Positions 51,136 to 62,959 are shown, numbered from the stretch's first letter. The stretch: DNA of 64,000 nucleotides from Brachyhypopomus gauderio (GCF_052324685.1 NC_135213.1:36241824-36305823), one strand, 5' to 3'. Made by a program: numbers and translations. Notes: a model not told the origin generated them from the letters alone.

Positions 51136-51930
51136 GAGTGTTGATAACGAAGTTTATCCAATTTTTACCTAGAAAACAACAGTTGCGTACTTAACAGCTC
51201 GTAGTGTGTGTGCGCGCATACAAGATCAACCTCGCCGTGCCGTGGCACAACGTGGACAACCGTGTTGGATTCCTCCTGAAGGATATCGCGCATGGGCGGT
51301 TCAGAACAGCCAGCCCTGCCGTGCTTTAGGGGCCTCCCAGACCCTTACGTTTATATCGAAGTTTGTGTTTGTTTTTTATGTGCCGTTCGAAAATTACTTG
51401 TTTGTGTGTGACATTTACAATAACTCTGGCTGAGCAGAGGTGTGTGTGTGAGAGAGATATCAAGTATGCGCATGTGAATGATGTGGATCTTCGCTGTAAC
51501 ACAGTAAAAAAAAGTGGCTCTTGGTCTCTGACAGTTTGCCACGTGTGGGCTTTGCTGGGGTGAGGTGGGTTTGTTTGTCAGGCACTTTTGTTTATTCTCA
51601 CACTTGTAAGTATCACCGTGTTCATGTTGTTTTGGGGCAGTGACGACCCAGGATGAGCAGTGCATGAAAAGTAGAGAGTTTCTCCTTTTCCTCAAAAAGG
51701 GTCGATAAACGGTTGGAAGAATAAGGCAAAACCTGTTTGGTGCTTTTACTTCCGCTGGCAGACCACAATACATTATAACTCAACAATGTCTAGAAAACCA
51801 CAAGTAAAATAATGGAAAACATGTATAATAAGATGGGTGAATAAGAAGCTAATTTCAGGTTATAAGTTAAACTGATGTTCTTCCTTCTGTATTAACCCCA
51901 GTGGTGTTTCTCTTCAGAGGTTCCACAGAC
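51136..51930. other. Intergenic, upstream of the Ig-like gene
   Basis: No gene seen. It may hold more of the retroelement remnant and the Ig-like gene promoter; an acceptor-like CTTCAG at about 51912-51917 suggests a possible 5' UTR exon border. Confidence 0.4.
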
Positions 51931-54059
51931 ATGAACATCTGTAGCTCCCTGACAGCAGTCCTGGTTCACTTGCTGACCTTAGCTGGTAAGTTTCTCCTGT
52001 TTATATTTCTTAAACAGTCATGTAAGCTCAGTCGTTCTCATGTGATTTCTATGTTGTAAAATCAATAGAAGTTACAATTGTAGTATTGTAGTACCAGATC
52101 AGTCACCTGGGTTGGATTGAGCCACATATGGTCAGTTTATAATATGGCCCAAAACTAATCTCAATGTATGAATGTATCAACTCAACTAATCTCAATTTCA
52201 GTCCTGTGTTGTGGTGTCATTTAACTAATGTTCAGGCACCCACGCAGTGCACCACCCAGTGGAGAGTTGGAAAATCTCATGTAGGAGAAAACTGAGTAAA
52301 TGTGATTTTCTTTTTTTCCCCTGTTTTGTTTCTTTCATCCTTCTTTCAGCGTCTTTATCATCGTTTACTTCAGTGATGGTGAAGCTTCATGAAGCTGCTA
52401 CTCTCCCTTGCAGTCAGACGTGTGCTGGTCTGGTCACATGGACTAGTGAAGTTGTTCACATGTCTTCTAAACAACATGACGTTCTGGTTCAGTGTGACCA
52501 GACCTCCTGCCAATCAAAGGAGGGATTTCACATGACCCATGATCAGTACCAGAAGGGCGATCTCTCCCTCATCATCACTCATGCTGATTACACTAAGAGG
52601 ACCTGGTACACCTGTAAGTGTGATGATAAAGCCATCTGTGATGTGAGTCTGCGGATTGAGGGTAAGTGTCCTCTATTACTGCCACACAGTACCTGTAATG
52701 TTTTAATACATTAACTTCAGAAAGACATCCCAGTTTAGTCCTAATGCTATGTGTGTGTGTGTGTGTGTGTGTGTGTCCTTGCAGCTACTGAGTTTTCCTG
52801 GCAGATCAACCCTGGAGAATCTCTCACCCTGGATATTCCCGTCTCAGAGCCAGTGGAGGTGTTTGTTAACAAGACGGATGAAGCCAGTGTAAACCCTGTC
52901 CAACTCTGTGAGGTTAAAGGTGGAATTCAGTACAACTCTGTATATGAGACCAGAGTGATGTTCAGTCTGCAGCTGAAGGAGATGAAGGAGTCTGATAGTG
53001 GCGTTTACACTATATGGGACATTGGGAATCAGGAAACTGTATCAACTCATAGAGTCACAGTAGGAGGCAAGTGTTTAAACTCTTTAGCTGTGTCAGTCAT
53101 ATTCAGGTTAGTTGAATGTAACCTGTTGTAAAATTGTATGTTGTACATCAGGTATGCAGAATTAACTGAGAAACGGTGAAATAACTACACATATTTATTG
53201 GCTCTTGCAAGTAGAGTTCATGTTCTATTAAATACTGCAGCAGTTGTGAGTTCACTCATTAATACTTCTTGTCTAATTATAGGAAATTCCTACAAGACGA
53301 TTGGACCTCCAAATCAGGGTATGTTATTATTACTCCAGGTGATCACCATGTGATGTTTTGGCATGCATTAATATGAGCATATGTTTAAGATATTATCCAG
53401 GCTGTAGGACATTAGAAGCTGCTAAATGTCGTTCTTACACACGTGATAGTTAATTCAGGTATTTACAGAATAGTAATTTGAGCCTTTTCTTATTACATGG
53501 CAATTTTATTTTTTGTAAACAATAAGTAAAATAAACAATACGTGAGCTGCATCAGCTTTCTGAAGTCATAAACATACTCGAGGGGTAATATGGCAGAAAT
53601 ACAATAACACGATACCCCACTATGGGTTTAATTTGTATATTATGTGATTCACTATGTGTTTAGTGTTTAATAATAAGTGTATAAGTGGACAGAAGCTGAG
53701 TAACTGGTGCCATTTGATTTCTATATAAATGGTATTATAAGCAGTTCCCTTTATTTATAATTATATTAATGTAAAATGGAGAGTGAGAGATTGTGAAAGA
53801 TTTTTGTTTTCAAGGTGAAGAGCACAGCTTGGTATGGACCAACAGGATTCTGCAGGGATACAATGGCCTGGGCTTTGGGCTCGGTGTGGGCCTGGTGGGC
53901 GGCGTGCTGCTGGGATACTTTGTCCCGCCCTTTGTCCGGACAAAGTTACAAAGAGCTTGGGAGCAACACAAGAGGAAAAAAGCAAGACCTAGTGGAGACG
54001 ACCATAGAGATCAGTCTGAACACTCTGCTTTATCTGTGAACTGTAAGGAGAACGGCTAA
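51931..54059 (+). CDS. Small two-Ig-domain type I membrane protein, unknown function
   Basis: Five exons: 51931-51985 (signal peptide MNICSSLTAVLVHLLTLAG), 52350-52661 (Ig domain 1), 52785-53066 (Ig domain 2), 53283-53318 (12-residue stalk) and 53815-54059 (membrane segment and tail); 309 aa in frame. Domain 1 has strand-B Cys (ATLPCSQTC), Trp (LVTWTS) and strand-F YTC, plus extra cysteines (VQCDQTSC, CKCDDKAIC). Domain 2 keeps the DSGVYT turn but has neither canonical Ig cysteine. The membrane helix is glycine-zipper like (GLGFGLGVGLVGGVLLG) and is followed by a basic cytoplasmic tail without ITIM or ITAM tyrosines. Intron 3 uses a GC donor (G|GCAAGT). Surface receptor or ligand of the fish Ig superfamily is likely; no ortholog was recognised. 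Confidence 0.8.
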
Positions 54060-54259
54060 AGGATGATGGAACTTTTGCTTATGCTTTTTTGGGCCTTGCA
54101 ACCCCTTATATTTACAATTACAGTATCTGTGTTTGGAACATTTTTGTATCAAGAGTGACTTGCATATTTATCATACTTTTATCAGTCTGTTTGTGGTGAA
54201 TACTGTATGTATGCATCTCCAACACAGCAGGTGTTGTACAGGTAGTACCCCTACCTGAG
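54060..54259 (+). other. Ig-like gene 3' region
   Basis: Unique AT-rich sequence after the stop. No clear AATAAA was found in the first 200 bases; the next candidates lie past the duplicated fragments. Confidence 0.4.
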
Positions 54260-54390
54260 GGTACTGAGACTGCCACACCTGCGTGGCCTTATACACACCA
54301 GCCTGTCTTATTGCCTTCTAGTCTGGTTCCAATGTTCAGTGCCAGTCTGAGCAGAACAAGACTTATTTGATTCAGTCCATGAATCCCTTA
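54260..54390 (+). pseudogene. Small duplicated fragments of the atp6v0a2 3' part
   Basis: GCGTGGCCTTATACACACCA and GCCTTCTAGTCTGGTTCCA match intron 18 (44830-44885) with few changes, and CAGTGCCAGTCTGAGCAGAA matches the spacer downstream of the gene near 46520-46545. The pieces are collinear with the parent but everything between is deleted. Confidence 0.6.
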
Positions 54391-54779
54391 AATGTATTGG
54401 GGTCAGCTAAGAAGCTATTTAATAACTGATATGTTCAATGTTAAAAACTTCAGGTAAACACTTAACGATTTTGTGATGTAATAAACTGATTTCCGTAAAT
54501 CTCGAACAAATGCACCTTTTGTAAATACATAACGCAAAACACTTATAATTTCTAATGAAATAAGAGCCATTTATTTTGACATTACTTAATTAATACATTG
54601 TTTTATTTAGTTACATTTGTCTGTTCTAAATATTTTAATAGTTTTGCCATCTTATTTTATTACATTGTTACTGTATTACGTTATTTTAAATTAAAATTTT
54701 GTTTTCTTTTTTATCTTTAATTTCTTTTAATGTTTTTTTTTCTTTATATTTGCTTCCTTTTAATGTTTTTATTTATTTT

Positions 54780-54827
54780 GTAAAGCACTTTGAGTTGCAT
54801 GTAATGAAAGGTGCTATACAAATAAAG

Positions 54828-54866
<39 letters not shown>
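54780..54866 (+). mobile_element. LINE 3'-tail fragment with (ATT)n
   Basis: AAAGCACTTTGAGTTGCATG then AAAGGTGCTATACAAATAAA and about 12 ATT units, the usual 3' end of fish CR1/L2/Rex-type retroposons. Confidence 0.65.
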
Positions 54867-55154
54867 GGCTCGGTCTGCGTACGAACTGCCCAAGCCTACT
54901 TGATAACAGGCTGAGTAAAGTTGGGTAGCTGTGATGAGTTGATTCTCTAGATAGATAAATACCAGTCACCTGAATGTCAGTGATTTAAATTTACAAGCGC
55001 ATGGTGCTGACCTACAGACCATCTTAATGTTTTGGTCAAAGGTCTGAAAATCAAGAAGGCATAAGTAACAGGCTAGTACATTGTGATATGATAACAGGTT
55101 TTCTTGTGGTTTCTTACTATTTAGCTCGCAAGCTGAAAAGGTGTGGGCACCCCT

Positions 55155-56402
55155 GCTTTATGGTATTATGGTATCATTGTATTCTTAGGAAAATCTTCCT
55201 CACTCTGCGTTTCATTACATTTACATTCATTACATTGTTAATTATTATTATCAATTATTACTTATTATTTACATTTGTCTATAAGAGAAAAAGTGGTGCG
55301 ACCATCCCGTCATTAGTCAGTCGTATCCCTAGCCCTGTTTGCCCTCTGGATGGTCCTCTATGAGAACGACCACAAACAGAAGAAAACAAGAAATGAGGTG
55401 AACTTTGTGCCTTGCTCAAGGGCACCTCAGAATCGAACCCACGACCCTCCGGTCACAAGACAGGTTTCCTACCACAAGACCATGACTGCCCCAGTTAAAA
55501 ACTATTGTTCTTTTGAGGCCCTCAAGGTGGCGCTCGCGGCCCGTGTGTTAAGAATCTCAAGATATAGGGTGAGGTGAGTATAGGGTGTATAGGTATAGGG
55601 TGAGTTTCCCATGTTTCAGTTTGTGATTAGAGGGGGTTTTTCAGCCGCATCGTCTAGAAAGTCGCTACAATCCTCACACTCCTTCTCAATGAAAGTAAAT
55701 AAACTTGAAAACTTGACTCAGAAAATGACAGCGAATTGGAACTTTTATTGCTTCCCCATATAACACACAGTTATATTTCCATCTTGATGTATTTTCAGTA
55801 GCCGCTGCACAGCTGACGTTGACCAATTCTGTCTAACGTCGATCCTGGAGATCGGACATGCTATTAAAGTCAGGTGTGCTGCAATTAAAGTGATCAGCAG
55901 CTCCATACCAGTGAGGTGTAGCTCCGGTTTTACAAAATAAAAGCTTGTGTACCCGCAGTGGAAGACAGGCTCTTGATTAGCTGGTCCAGGTGTCATGGGT
56001 CATCCGTAGAGTGGAAGGTCTCCAGGTGAAGAATACAATGGCCTCTCAGCTACTGAAGTGTTGGACGTCGATGGTCGTTTGGGTGAATTCTTTCCTTTTT
56101 CCCCCTCTCAGTTCTGGAACACGTTCTTTGAGGGGCGCTACATCATTCTGATGATGGGCATGTTCTCGGTGTACACTGGGATAATATATAACGACTGCTT
56201 CTCCAAGTCTCTCAACGTGTTCGGCTCTGGCTGGAGTGTCAAAGCGATGTTTAAGAACGACTCGTTGATGTGAGTGGACTCTCCTCACTTCCAGCACGCT
56301 GTCATCTGCCGTGATTCTCCAGTGCTTAAAAACACTCGTTTTTGTTGACTTTAAGATACGTGCTGTCCTCAGTTTAGCCACCAGAGCACAAACTGTGTAA
56401 TC
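55155..56402 (+). pseudogene. Partial duplicate of atp6v0a2 exons 10-12
   Basis: Matches parent 39780-42160 with internal losses. The exon 10 start (55286, RKSGATIPS) is joined directly near 55330 to the middle of exon 11 ([20 protein letters not shown]), removing the rest of exon 10, intron 10 and the start of exon 11; the reading frame changes across the join. Exon 12 (56112-56268, [20 protein letters not shown] ...) is almost unchanged with its splice sites, but its end reads TCGTTGATG|TGAG instead of TCGTTTTT|GTGAG. There are no exons 1-9 or 13-20. The copy has a SINE at 55406-55493, a unique insert at 55725-55875, and a LINE at its right end. It is not expected to be functional. Confidence 0.88.
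55406..55493 (-). mobile_element. tRNA-derived SINE in the atp6v0a2 duplicate
   Basis: Minus strand GGGGCAGTCATGGTCTTGTG ... GTGGGTTCGATTCTGAGGTG, then CCTTGAGCAAGGCAC. Same family as 36755-36925. Parent intron 11 lacks it, so it came in after the duplication. Confidence 0.8.
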
Positions 56403-59400
56403 TACTATTTAAGGAACAAGATTTCATTAATTACTTCAAAAAAGAATGGGCAACATATTTAGAATATAACGATCTACCAGGTACCTCTCCGTGTGTTCTT
56501 TGGGAAGCAGGGAAGGCAGTAATGCGGGGGAAAATAATATCCTACTGCACACATAAGAAAAAGACAGAAAAAACACAGGTATTAGAATTGGAAGAAAAAA
56601 TAAAATCTTTAGAAGCTGCCCATGCTGCTTCACCACAAGAACACACACTGAACAAGCTGAGGAAACTCAAACTGGAATTAAATGAAATAATAGATAAAAC
56701 GACAATTTTTACTGCAAAGACTGCGCTGGCAGAATTTTGAACATGGCAATAAATCTGGAAAATTCCTTGCTAATCAGTTAAAGCTTAATAAGGAAAAAAC
56801 TATCTCCTCTATTAAGAACTCAACAGGCAGCATTATTCACGACCCACAACAAATAAATAAAGCTTTTAAAGAGTTTTATAAAGCTTTATACGCATCACAG
56901 ATTAATCCATCAGGTTCAGCTATTGAAGAATTTATTAATAATATAAATCTCCCAAAGCTAGAAAACGAACAAATTGTTGCACTGGATTCACCACTTGCTC
57001 TGCCCGAATTACATGAAGCCTTACAGCAGCTACCAAATAACAAAGCTCCAGGACCAGATGGATTTCCTGTAGAATTCTACAAAGAATTATGGTCTGTGCT
57101 AGAACCAACCTTTTTTAGAATGGTAAATCAAATTCAAAAAGATCATGTCCTGTCTCCAGACATGAATTCTGCTAACATCAGTGTACTTCTAAAGCCAGGC
57201 AAAGACCCTACACTTCCTTCCAGCTATCGCCCCATTTCACTCATAAACGTAGATCTTAAAATTATTTGCAAAGCACTTGCCAGAAGATTAGAGGAAATCA
57301 CCCCACTTATAATACATCCAGACCAGACAGGTTTTATCAAGGGTAGACAATCTGCCAACAATATACGCAGACTAATAAACATAATAGATTACTGCACAAT
57401 TAACAAATTAGAGACTACCATTGTATCTTTAGATGCAGAAAAAGCATTTGACCGGGTAAACTGGAAATATTTATTAGCAGTTCTACACAAATTTGGATTT
57501 GGCCCATCCTTCATTAACTGGATCAAAGCCTTACATAGTTCTCCTAATGCACGGGTTAGGACAAACGACATCACCTCACAAAGCTTCACTCTGCAAAGGG
57601 GCACCAGGCAGGGCTGTCCACTATCACCCTCACTTTTCGTTCTCTTCATTGAGCCATTAGCAGCAGCAATTCGACAAAATGCAAATATTACAGGAATTAA
57701 CACAGGAACCACAAACCATAGGATAAGTCTCTACGCAGATGATGTATTACTTTTCCTACAGAACTTCCCTTCCGAATACAATCAAACTTATAGACAGCTT
57801 CTCTTCTATAACAGAATATTCCATCAACTGGGGCAAATCAACAGTTTTGCCTATAAACTGTAGTTTCCAGAACACGACCACCACTCCACTACAATCAGGT
57901 AATATTAGATATTTAGGCATACATGTCTCTGCTAAACTGTTAGACTTGGTGCAGTTAAATCATATCTATTAAAAACAATAGAAGATGATCTCACACGTTG
58001 GAACGCTTTACCTATATCACTCATGGGGAGAGTGGCTACCATTAAAATGATGGTTCTACCCAAAGTTAACTATTTATTCTCATTAATCCCAAATAAACCC
58101 TCTGCTGCTTGGTTTAAATCCCTAGATTCAAACATCTCAAAATTTCTATGGAAAAACAAGCCATCAAGAATAAGTATGAAAACCTTGCAAAAGCCAAAAC
58201 GCAATGGTGGCTTAGAATTACCAAATTTTTATCAATATTTCTTAGCCAATAGATTACAGTACATTTTAAAATGGGTCAAATACGACTTAATAGACAGGCC
58301 ATGGTTGGACCTAGAACAAGCATTTTGCGGGAAAATAAAACTCTCAGACCTACCTTACATTAGCTCTAATATTAAGCGTCAGGACTGCTTTAAAAGCCTT
58401 AATATAAATACTTCACTGACAGCCTGGTGGGAATTCCTTAAATTAACTCGGTCCCCACTCATCCCATGCAAACTAACACCCATTTGGAACAATCCAGACA
58501 TCTGTCAGAACAAGAAAGTACTACATTTTTCATCATGGCATGACGGGAATAAAAAATTTAGAACATGTTATTAAAGATGGAAACTTTGTCACATTCCAGG
58601 AACTTGTATCAGAATATGGAATAAACAACAGTAGATTTCTGGAATATCAACAATTAAAATCCATCATTCAACAGAGATTCAACCGCAATCAACTGAATTT
58701 AGAAATATCAGCATGGATAACTGAATTTTTTAATCTATATACTCCTAAAATATTATCAAAATTGTATAAATTATTGTTAAAATTTGATGACTCAATCTCC
58801 CTTCCGATAGCCAAATGGGAACGAGATCTATTTATTAATCCAGATCAACATTTCTGGACCGACATATGTACAAATATCTTCAAAATAAGTAAAAGCCCCA
58901 ACTTACAACTTATACAATACAAAGTCCTTCATTGAACACACTATACAGGACAAAGGATGTTCCAAATGGGCCTAGCACAATCAAACATATGCACCCACTG
59001 TACAGGCAATATAATTGATAACTATATGCATGCTATATGGGATTGTAGGCCTGTTAAGGAATTCTGGCAGAAGGTATGTGTAGAATTGTCCACGGGGCTT
59101 AAAAGCTGCATCCCAACTTCCCCCAGACTGTGCATCTTAGGAGACGTCAGTGAATTAGATACAGAGGCAGACATATCACACATAGTTCTCACTGCCCTAT
59201 GCATCGCCAAGAAAACCATTCTTATCAATTGGAAAACGAAAAAGGACCTGCATATTACTCATTACAAAAATTTATTACTTGATCACATCTGTCTGGAGAG
59301 AATGTCTGCTTCCTCTAAAGACCAGTTGGAGGAATTTAATTCTCTTTGGTCCCCACTGATCAGTTCCATTAGCTAGTCGGGGTGGTTGGCGGGGGCCTCA

Positions 59401-60590
59401 GCTCCCGGAGGGCCGGTTGGTGGCTGGGGGTCGACCCCGGGGAGACTGCTCGTGCCGGCCACTTTCTGGGCGGGGGGGCCGGGGCTGCCGACCTGGGATG
59501 GCATGTGCTTGCCCTGGCGGGCGGTGGTTGGGGGGGGCTTGGGTGGCGCTCCCTCTGGGCTCTGGGGTGTGGGGCCGGGGCGTGGGGGGGGGGGCAGGTG
59601 CTGGCCCTCGGCGGGGTGGCTGGCCTCCCCTGTGGGGCCGGGTGGCGGGACCCGGGGCCCCCCGACCCCGAGCTGGGGCCCTGCCCGTGCGGGGGGACCT
59701 GCGCCGCTGCGGTTGCGCCGCTGGGGGGGGTGGGTCGGTCGGCCTGGGTCGGGGCGTTGGGTCTGGACCTTGGGGCTCCGAGGTGCCTGGGTGGTGGGAG
59801 TGGGGTGGTGGATGATGGGGATGTCTGGGGTGGGCCGGGAGGTAGGGTTCCGGACTCCGACCAGCATGTCCTCAATACTGTTGATGTCTGTCATCGTTTG
59901 TTCACTGTGCGATTGGTATGGTTGTGGGTGCATACACAGGGGTGTGGTGTATATGGGACTAGCGTGTGTGGGTGTATATGTATGTGTAGATATATATGTA
60001 TATATGTATGTATGTGTATGTATATATTTATATATATATGGAAGGATGTATGTATGTATATGTGTATATATGTATATATTTATGGGTTAAATGTGTGTGA
60101 GTGCATACGTGTATGAAAGAAATGTGTGTCTAGGTGTATGTGGATGTGCGGACCGGCTGCTCTCTGTGGTGGGGGTGGTGTGGATCCGGGCTTGGATGTG
60201 GTGGTGGGGGGGGTTGCCGCCCTGGTCTCCCCGGGTCGACCGCTCCCTGCCTTGAGCTGGGGGGGCAGTGAAGTTCGGTGCTCAATGAGCCAGCTAGCAA
60301 GCTGGCTCTCCTCTTCCAGAGGACCCTTTCCTCTGGACCTAAGCATTCCCACCCCCCCCCCACCCACACACAAAAAAAAAAAATGTTATACATTTGCACT
60401 GCCAATATTCTTTATGTAAATATTGTACATACATCATTCATGTTTGTTTAATGTTCTAGTTTTAAATGTCATTTCATTGTCTTATCTGTGCTACTTTAAA
60501 CCAGTTCACTTGTTCTACTCACTGTTAATATTCGTCTTGTTCTGTTAGTGTGAGTTAGAATAAAAAAATGCAAACAATTTAAGATGAGTA
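56403..60590 (+). mobile_element. L1-clade LINE, 5'-truncated, inactive
   Basis: ORF2 remains from before the reverse transcriptase to its end at about 59376; the endonuclease is missing. RT motifs are NNKAPGPDGFPVEFYKELW, SYRPISLINVDLKI, FIKGRQSANNIRRL, LDAEKAFDRVNW, QRGTRQGCPLSPSLF and the catalytic ISLYADDVLLF. A C-terminal segment with a CCHC-like IC-x2-C...H-x4-W-x-C pattern (SNICTHCTGN, HAIWDCRP) sits at about 58987-59050. The frame is broken at about 56740, 57770-57860, 57970-58020, 58570 and 58935, so about five breaks. The insert lies in the duplicated atp6v0a2 segment, just after GTGTAATCT. The 3' UTR (59377 to about 60590) is described separately. Confidence 0.9.
59377..60590 (+). 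repeat. G-rich 3' UTR of the L1-type LINE
   Basis: 59377-59830 is over 70% G+C with many G runs; 59960-60110 is a (TATG/TATA)-rich simple stretch; a 9-bp perfect stem GAGCCAGCT/AGCTGGCTC with loop AGCA lies at 60287-60308; an A run at 60370-60383; then an AT-rich tail ending GAATAAAAAAATGC near 60575. The long open frames over the G-rich part are compositional. Confidence 0.75.
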
Positions 60591-60769
60591 TGAATTTCAG
60601 CAAGTGTTATTATACAATGAACAACCGATTAAGTTTATATCAGTACAGTATATCAGTACAGTATACCCGCAAGGCATGCATTAGTTAGTTTTCCATAAAA
60701 AAGCACACAAATGCCAGTTCTTAAATTCAAAACATTTTTATTTTAGAATTCACAAATTAGTTAATTTTG

Positions 60770-62289
60770 TCAACTAACTTTTCTAACAAGTTGTATAAGC
60801 GATCTGACCGCTCCTGCTCTGCCCTCTCTTTCCTCTCTTCTCTCTCCCTCAATGTCCTCTCGCAGGAGGTCAAGCAGTGTTCCCTGCCGCTTCCTTCCTC
60901 TCTCCTCAGACAATGGGGAAGCCACAACAGAAGATGGCCCTGGTTCCTCCTCATTAGATGAGGCTACTAGCAATGGTGGTGTGACTGATGGTCGACTGCC
61001 AAGAGCCTCATCCATGAGGCTGAACCAGGGCCACGTAGCTGCAGTGGCTTCCCCATTGTCTGTCCCACTCCCTGAAGGCGGACACTTAAGCTCCTAAAAT
61101 AAATTTAAACCTGTAATCCAACCTCAATCTGCTATCCTCTCTAACTGAATTATTTTATAACATAAACAATTATTTACATATCTGAACTACATTTAAATCA
61201 ATACAAAAAAATCTATAAAATACATACATTATTCTACACAATTTCAGGTTAATCTTTGAACTTACTTTGTACTTCTTTTTTAAATTGTCCCATTTTTTTC
61301 TGGCTTGTTGGGGCGTTACTTTGTCTGCAAGCCCCAAGTCCAGAACAATAGTCCTGTCAAAAAACAAACAAAAACAAATTATGGCATTAAGATGCTTTAT
61401 AATTCAGGAAAATACAACATTTTAACCTCAGTGTTCTACACAAACGCTTCGAGTGTAATCAAACATTTTGCAATATCTACCTAATTTTAAATAGTTTAGA
61501 AAGATGTCTAAATGCATGAATATTAAGCAATTATTAGCTTAATATTAGCTTATACTGTAACTGACAATGCATTAGTTACATATTAACTATTTAGTTTTCT
61601 AAAGCAGGTTTTCTATCAACTTATTTGCCACAAACCTATCATTTTATTATTGTAATCAGAACCAGTTAGCTAGCTGGTTTAGTGTATCAAAGTGTAACAG
61701 CTGCATCATTTAAGATGGAACAGAATAAGAATATATTAGCGTTTAATAACTAACTAGTTTGGCTAAAATAAGCTTTTACTTCCAAGCTGAGAGAGCAGAG
61801 TTTTTCTGCCCGGTGAAGAGCCTCTCTCTTTCTATTCTAGCCTTTATAAAGGCTTCGATTGCTGATCTGGTCCCTAAAAGAGTGGAAATCATTTGTATAT
61901 CTGAACACTGGCTATCACGTTAAAAAGCCCACATACATGTCTTATTAACCCAGCAGGGCTAACAAACTATACAAGAAAGGAATAACTAAGATAACTAATA
62001 AAATATTACAGTGACTGATAAAAAACGCTTTTAGATGGACTGTTAGCATCAGCTGTTCGCATCAGCCCATCTAAAACAGTGCTCTGACGCTTCAAAACCC
62101 GCTAGCATAAATGCTAACGCATCGATATATAAAAAACTGGAAAAAGGCCACCGACTAACCCAATAAATCGCTAATTTGTGTTCTGTTATGCCAAGAAAAC
62201 CCATAAAATACCACACTTACGCTATAAAACTTAAATAACTTACATTTGAAAATGACTTCGCCGCTGGCCGTCCTTCTTCCGTCCGCCAT
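60770..62289 (-). CDS. Myb/SANT-like DNA-binding protein, Harbinger-associated type
   Basis: Four exons on the minus strand: 62244-62289, 61780-61873, 61266-61353 and 60770-61093; 183 aa in frame. The start MADGRRTASGEVIFKWTR leads into a trihelix/Myb_DNA-bind_4-like domain with FIKARIERERLFTGQKNSAL, KVTPQQARKKWDNLKKKYKE and WPWFSLMDEALG, a family common in fish and found both as the second protein of PIF/Harbinger transposons and as host genes. Exon 4 ends in a frame giving ...SLIQLVRKVS; the +1 frame over 60757-60860 encodes a better coiled coil (REREERKERAEQERSDRLYN then LLEKLVDKIN), as the family usually has, so a 1-2 base indel near 60860 probably altered the C-terminus. AATAAA lies 28 bp past the stop (60737-60742). 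No DDE transposase gene was found nearby. Confidence 0.75.
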
Positions 62290-62366
62290 GATGAAAAAAG
62301 TTTTTCTGCGCCGTGCTGCCCCGCGTTGCATCATGGGATTGCCTTACCGGCTGAGGACGGGTCTAA

Positions 62367-62947
62367 TGCTGCATTCAAGTGGTGTCGGTTTTATGGGAAA
62401 ACCGAGTTTCCCACCAGAGGGCACGACATGAACACCCTCTGATGTCGGAAGCTGAAGTCGGACACATGGAGATTTTCGATGCAGCACGAACTGCCCGAGT
62501 TGTGACGTAAACGCTATTTCCAAAATGGCTGAACAATACATTAACAGTAAGATGCTAAATAATGATGTACAATTCGTACGCTAATTCCAATAGTAACATT
62601 ATTTTAAACCTCTATTATCAACACATATTTTTGCTGCATTTGTGTTCAAAAACTAAAATCAACACCTAATGTTTTGCTGACAGAATAGCATTATTTTAAA
62701 TTTTGTTCACATACCTATAAACATTTATGAATAGTGGCAGCTACTGTTAAGTATCGTGTACATTACATGATGAATTGACGTGTATGCAATGTGTAAATAC
62801 TGATGATTAGCCAAACGACGAACAAACGTTCGACAGCCTCCATTTTTCTTTCATTTCACACACACAAACCACATGAACGCGAGCAAGTCGCGTAAACGAG
62901 TTTCACCTCGGAGAAATCTACTGCCCGACTTCCACTTGAATGCAGCA
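62367..62947. mobile_element. PIF/Harbinger-type MITE, 581 bp
   Basis: Target duplication TAA at 62364-62366 and 62948-62950 (the TWA site of Harbinger). Perfect 16-bp inverted ends TGCTGCATTCAAGTGG, continuing imperfectly (GTGTCGG against AAGTCGG). No coding capacity. It lies 75 bp upstream of the Myb/SANT-like start codon. Confidence 0.9.
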
Positions 62948-62959
62948 TAATGCTCACTT

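Noticed and set aside
59369-60116. Gly/Trp- or Pro-rich frames of 130-240 codons
   Set aside because: Compositional frames over the G-rich LINE 3' UTR; no domain.
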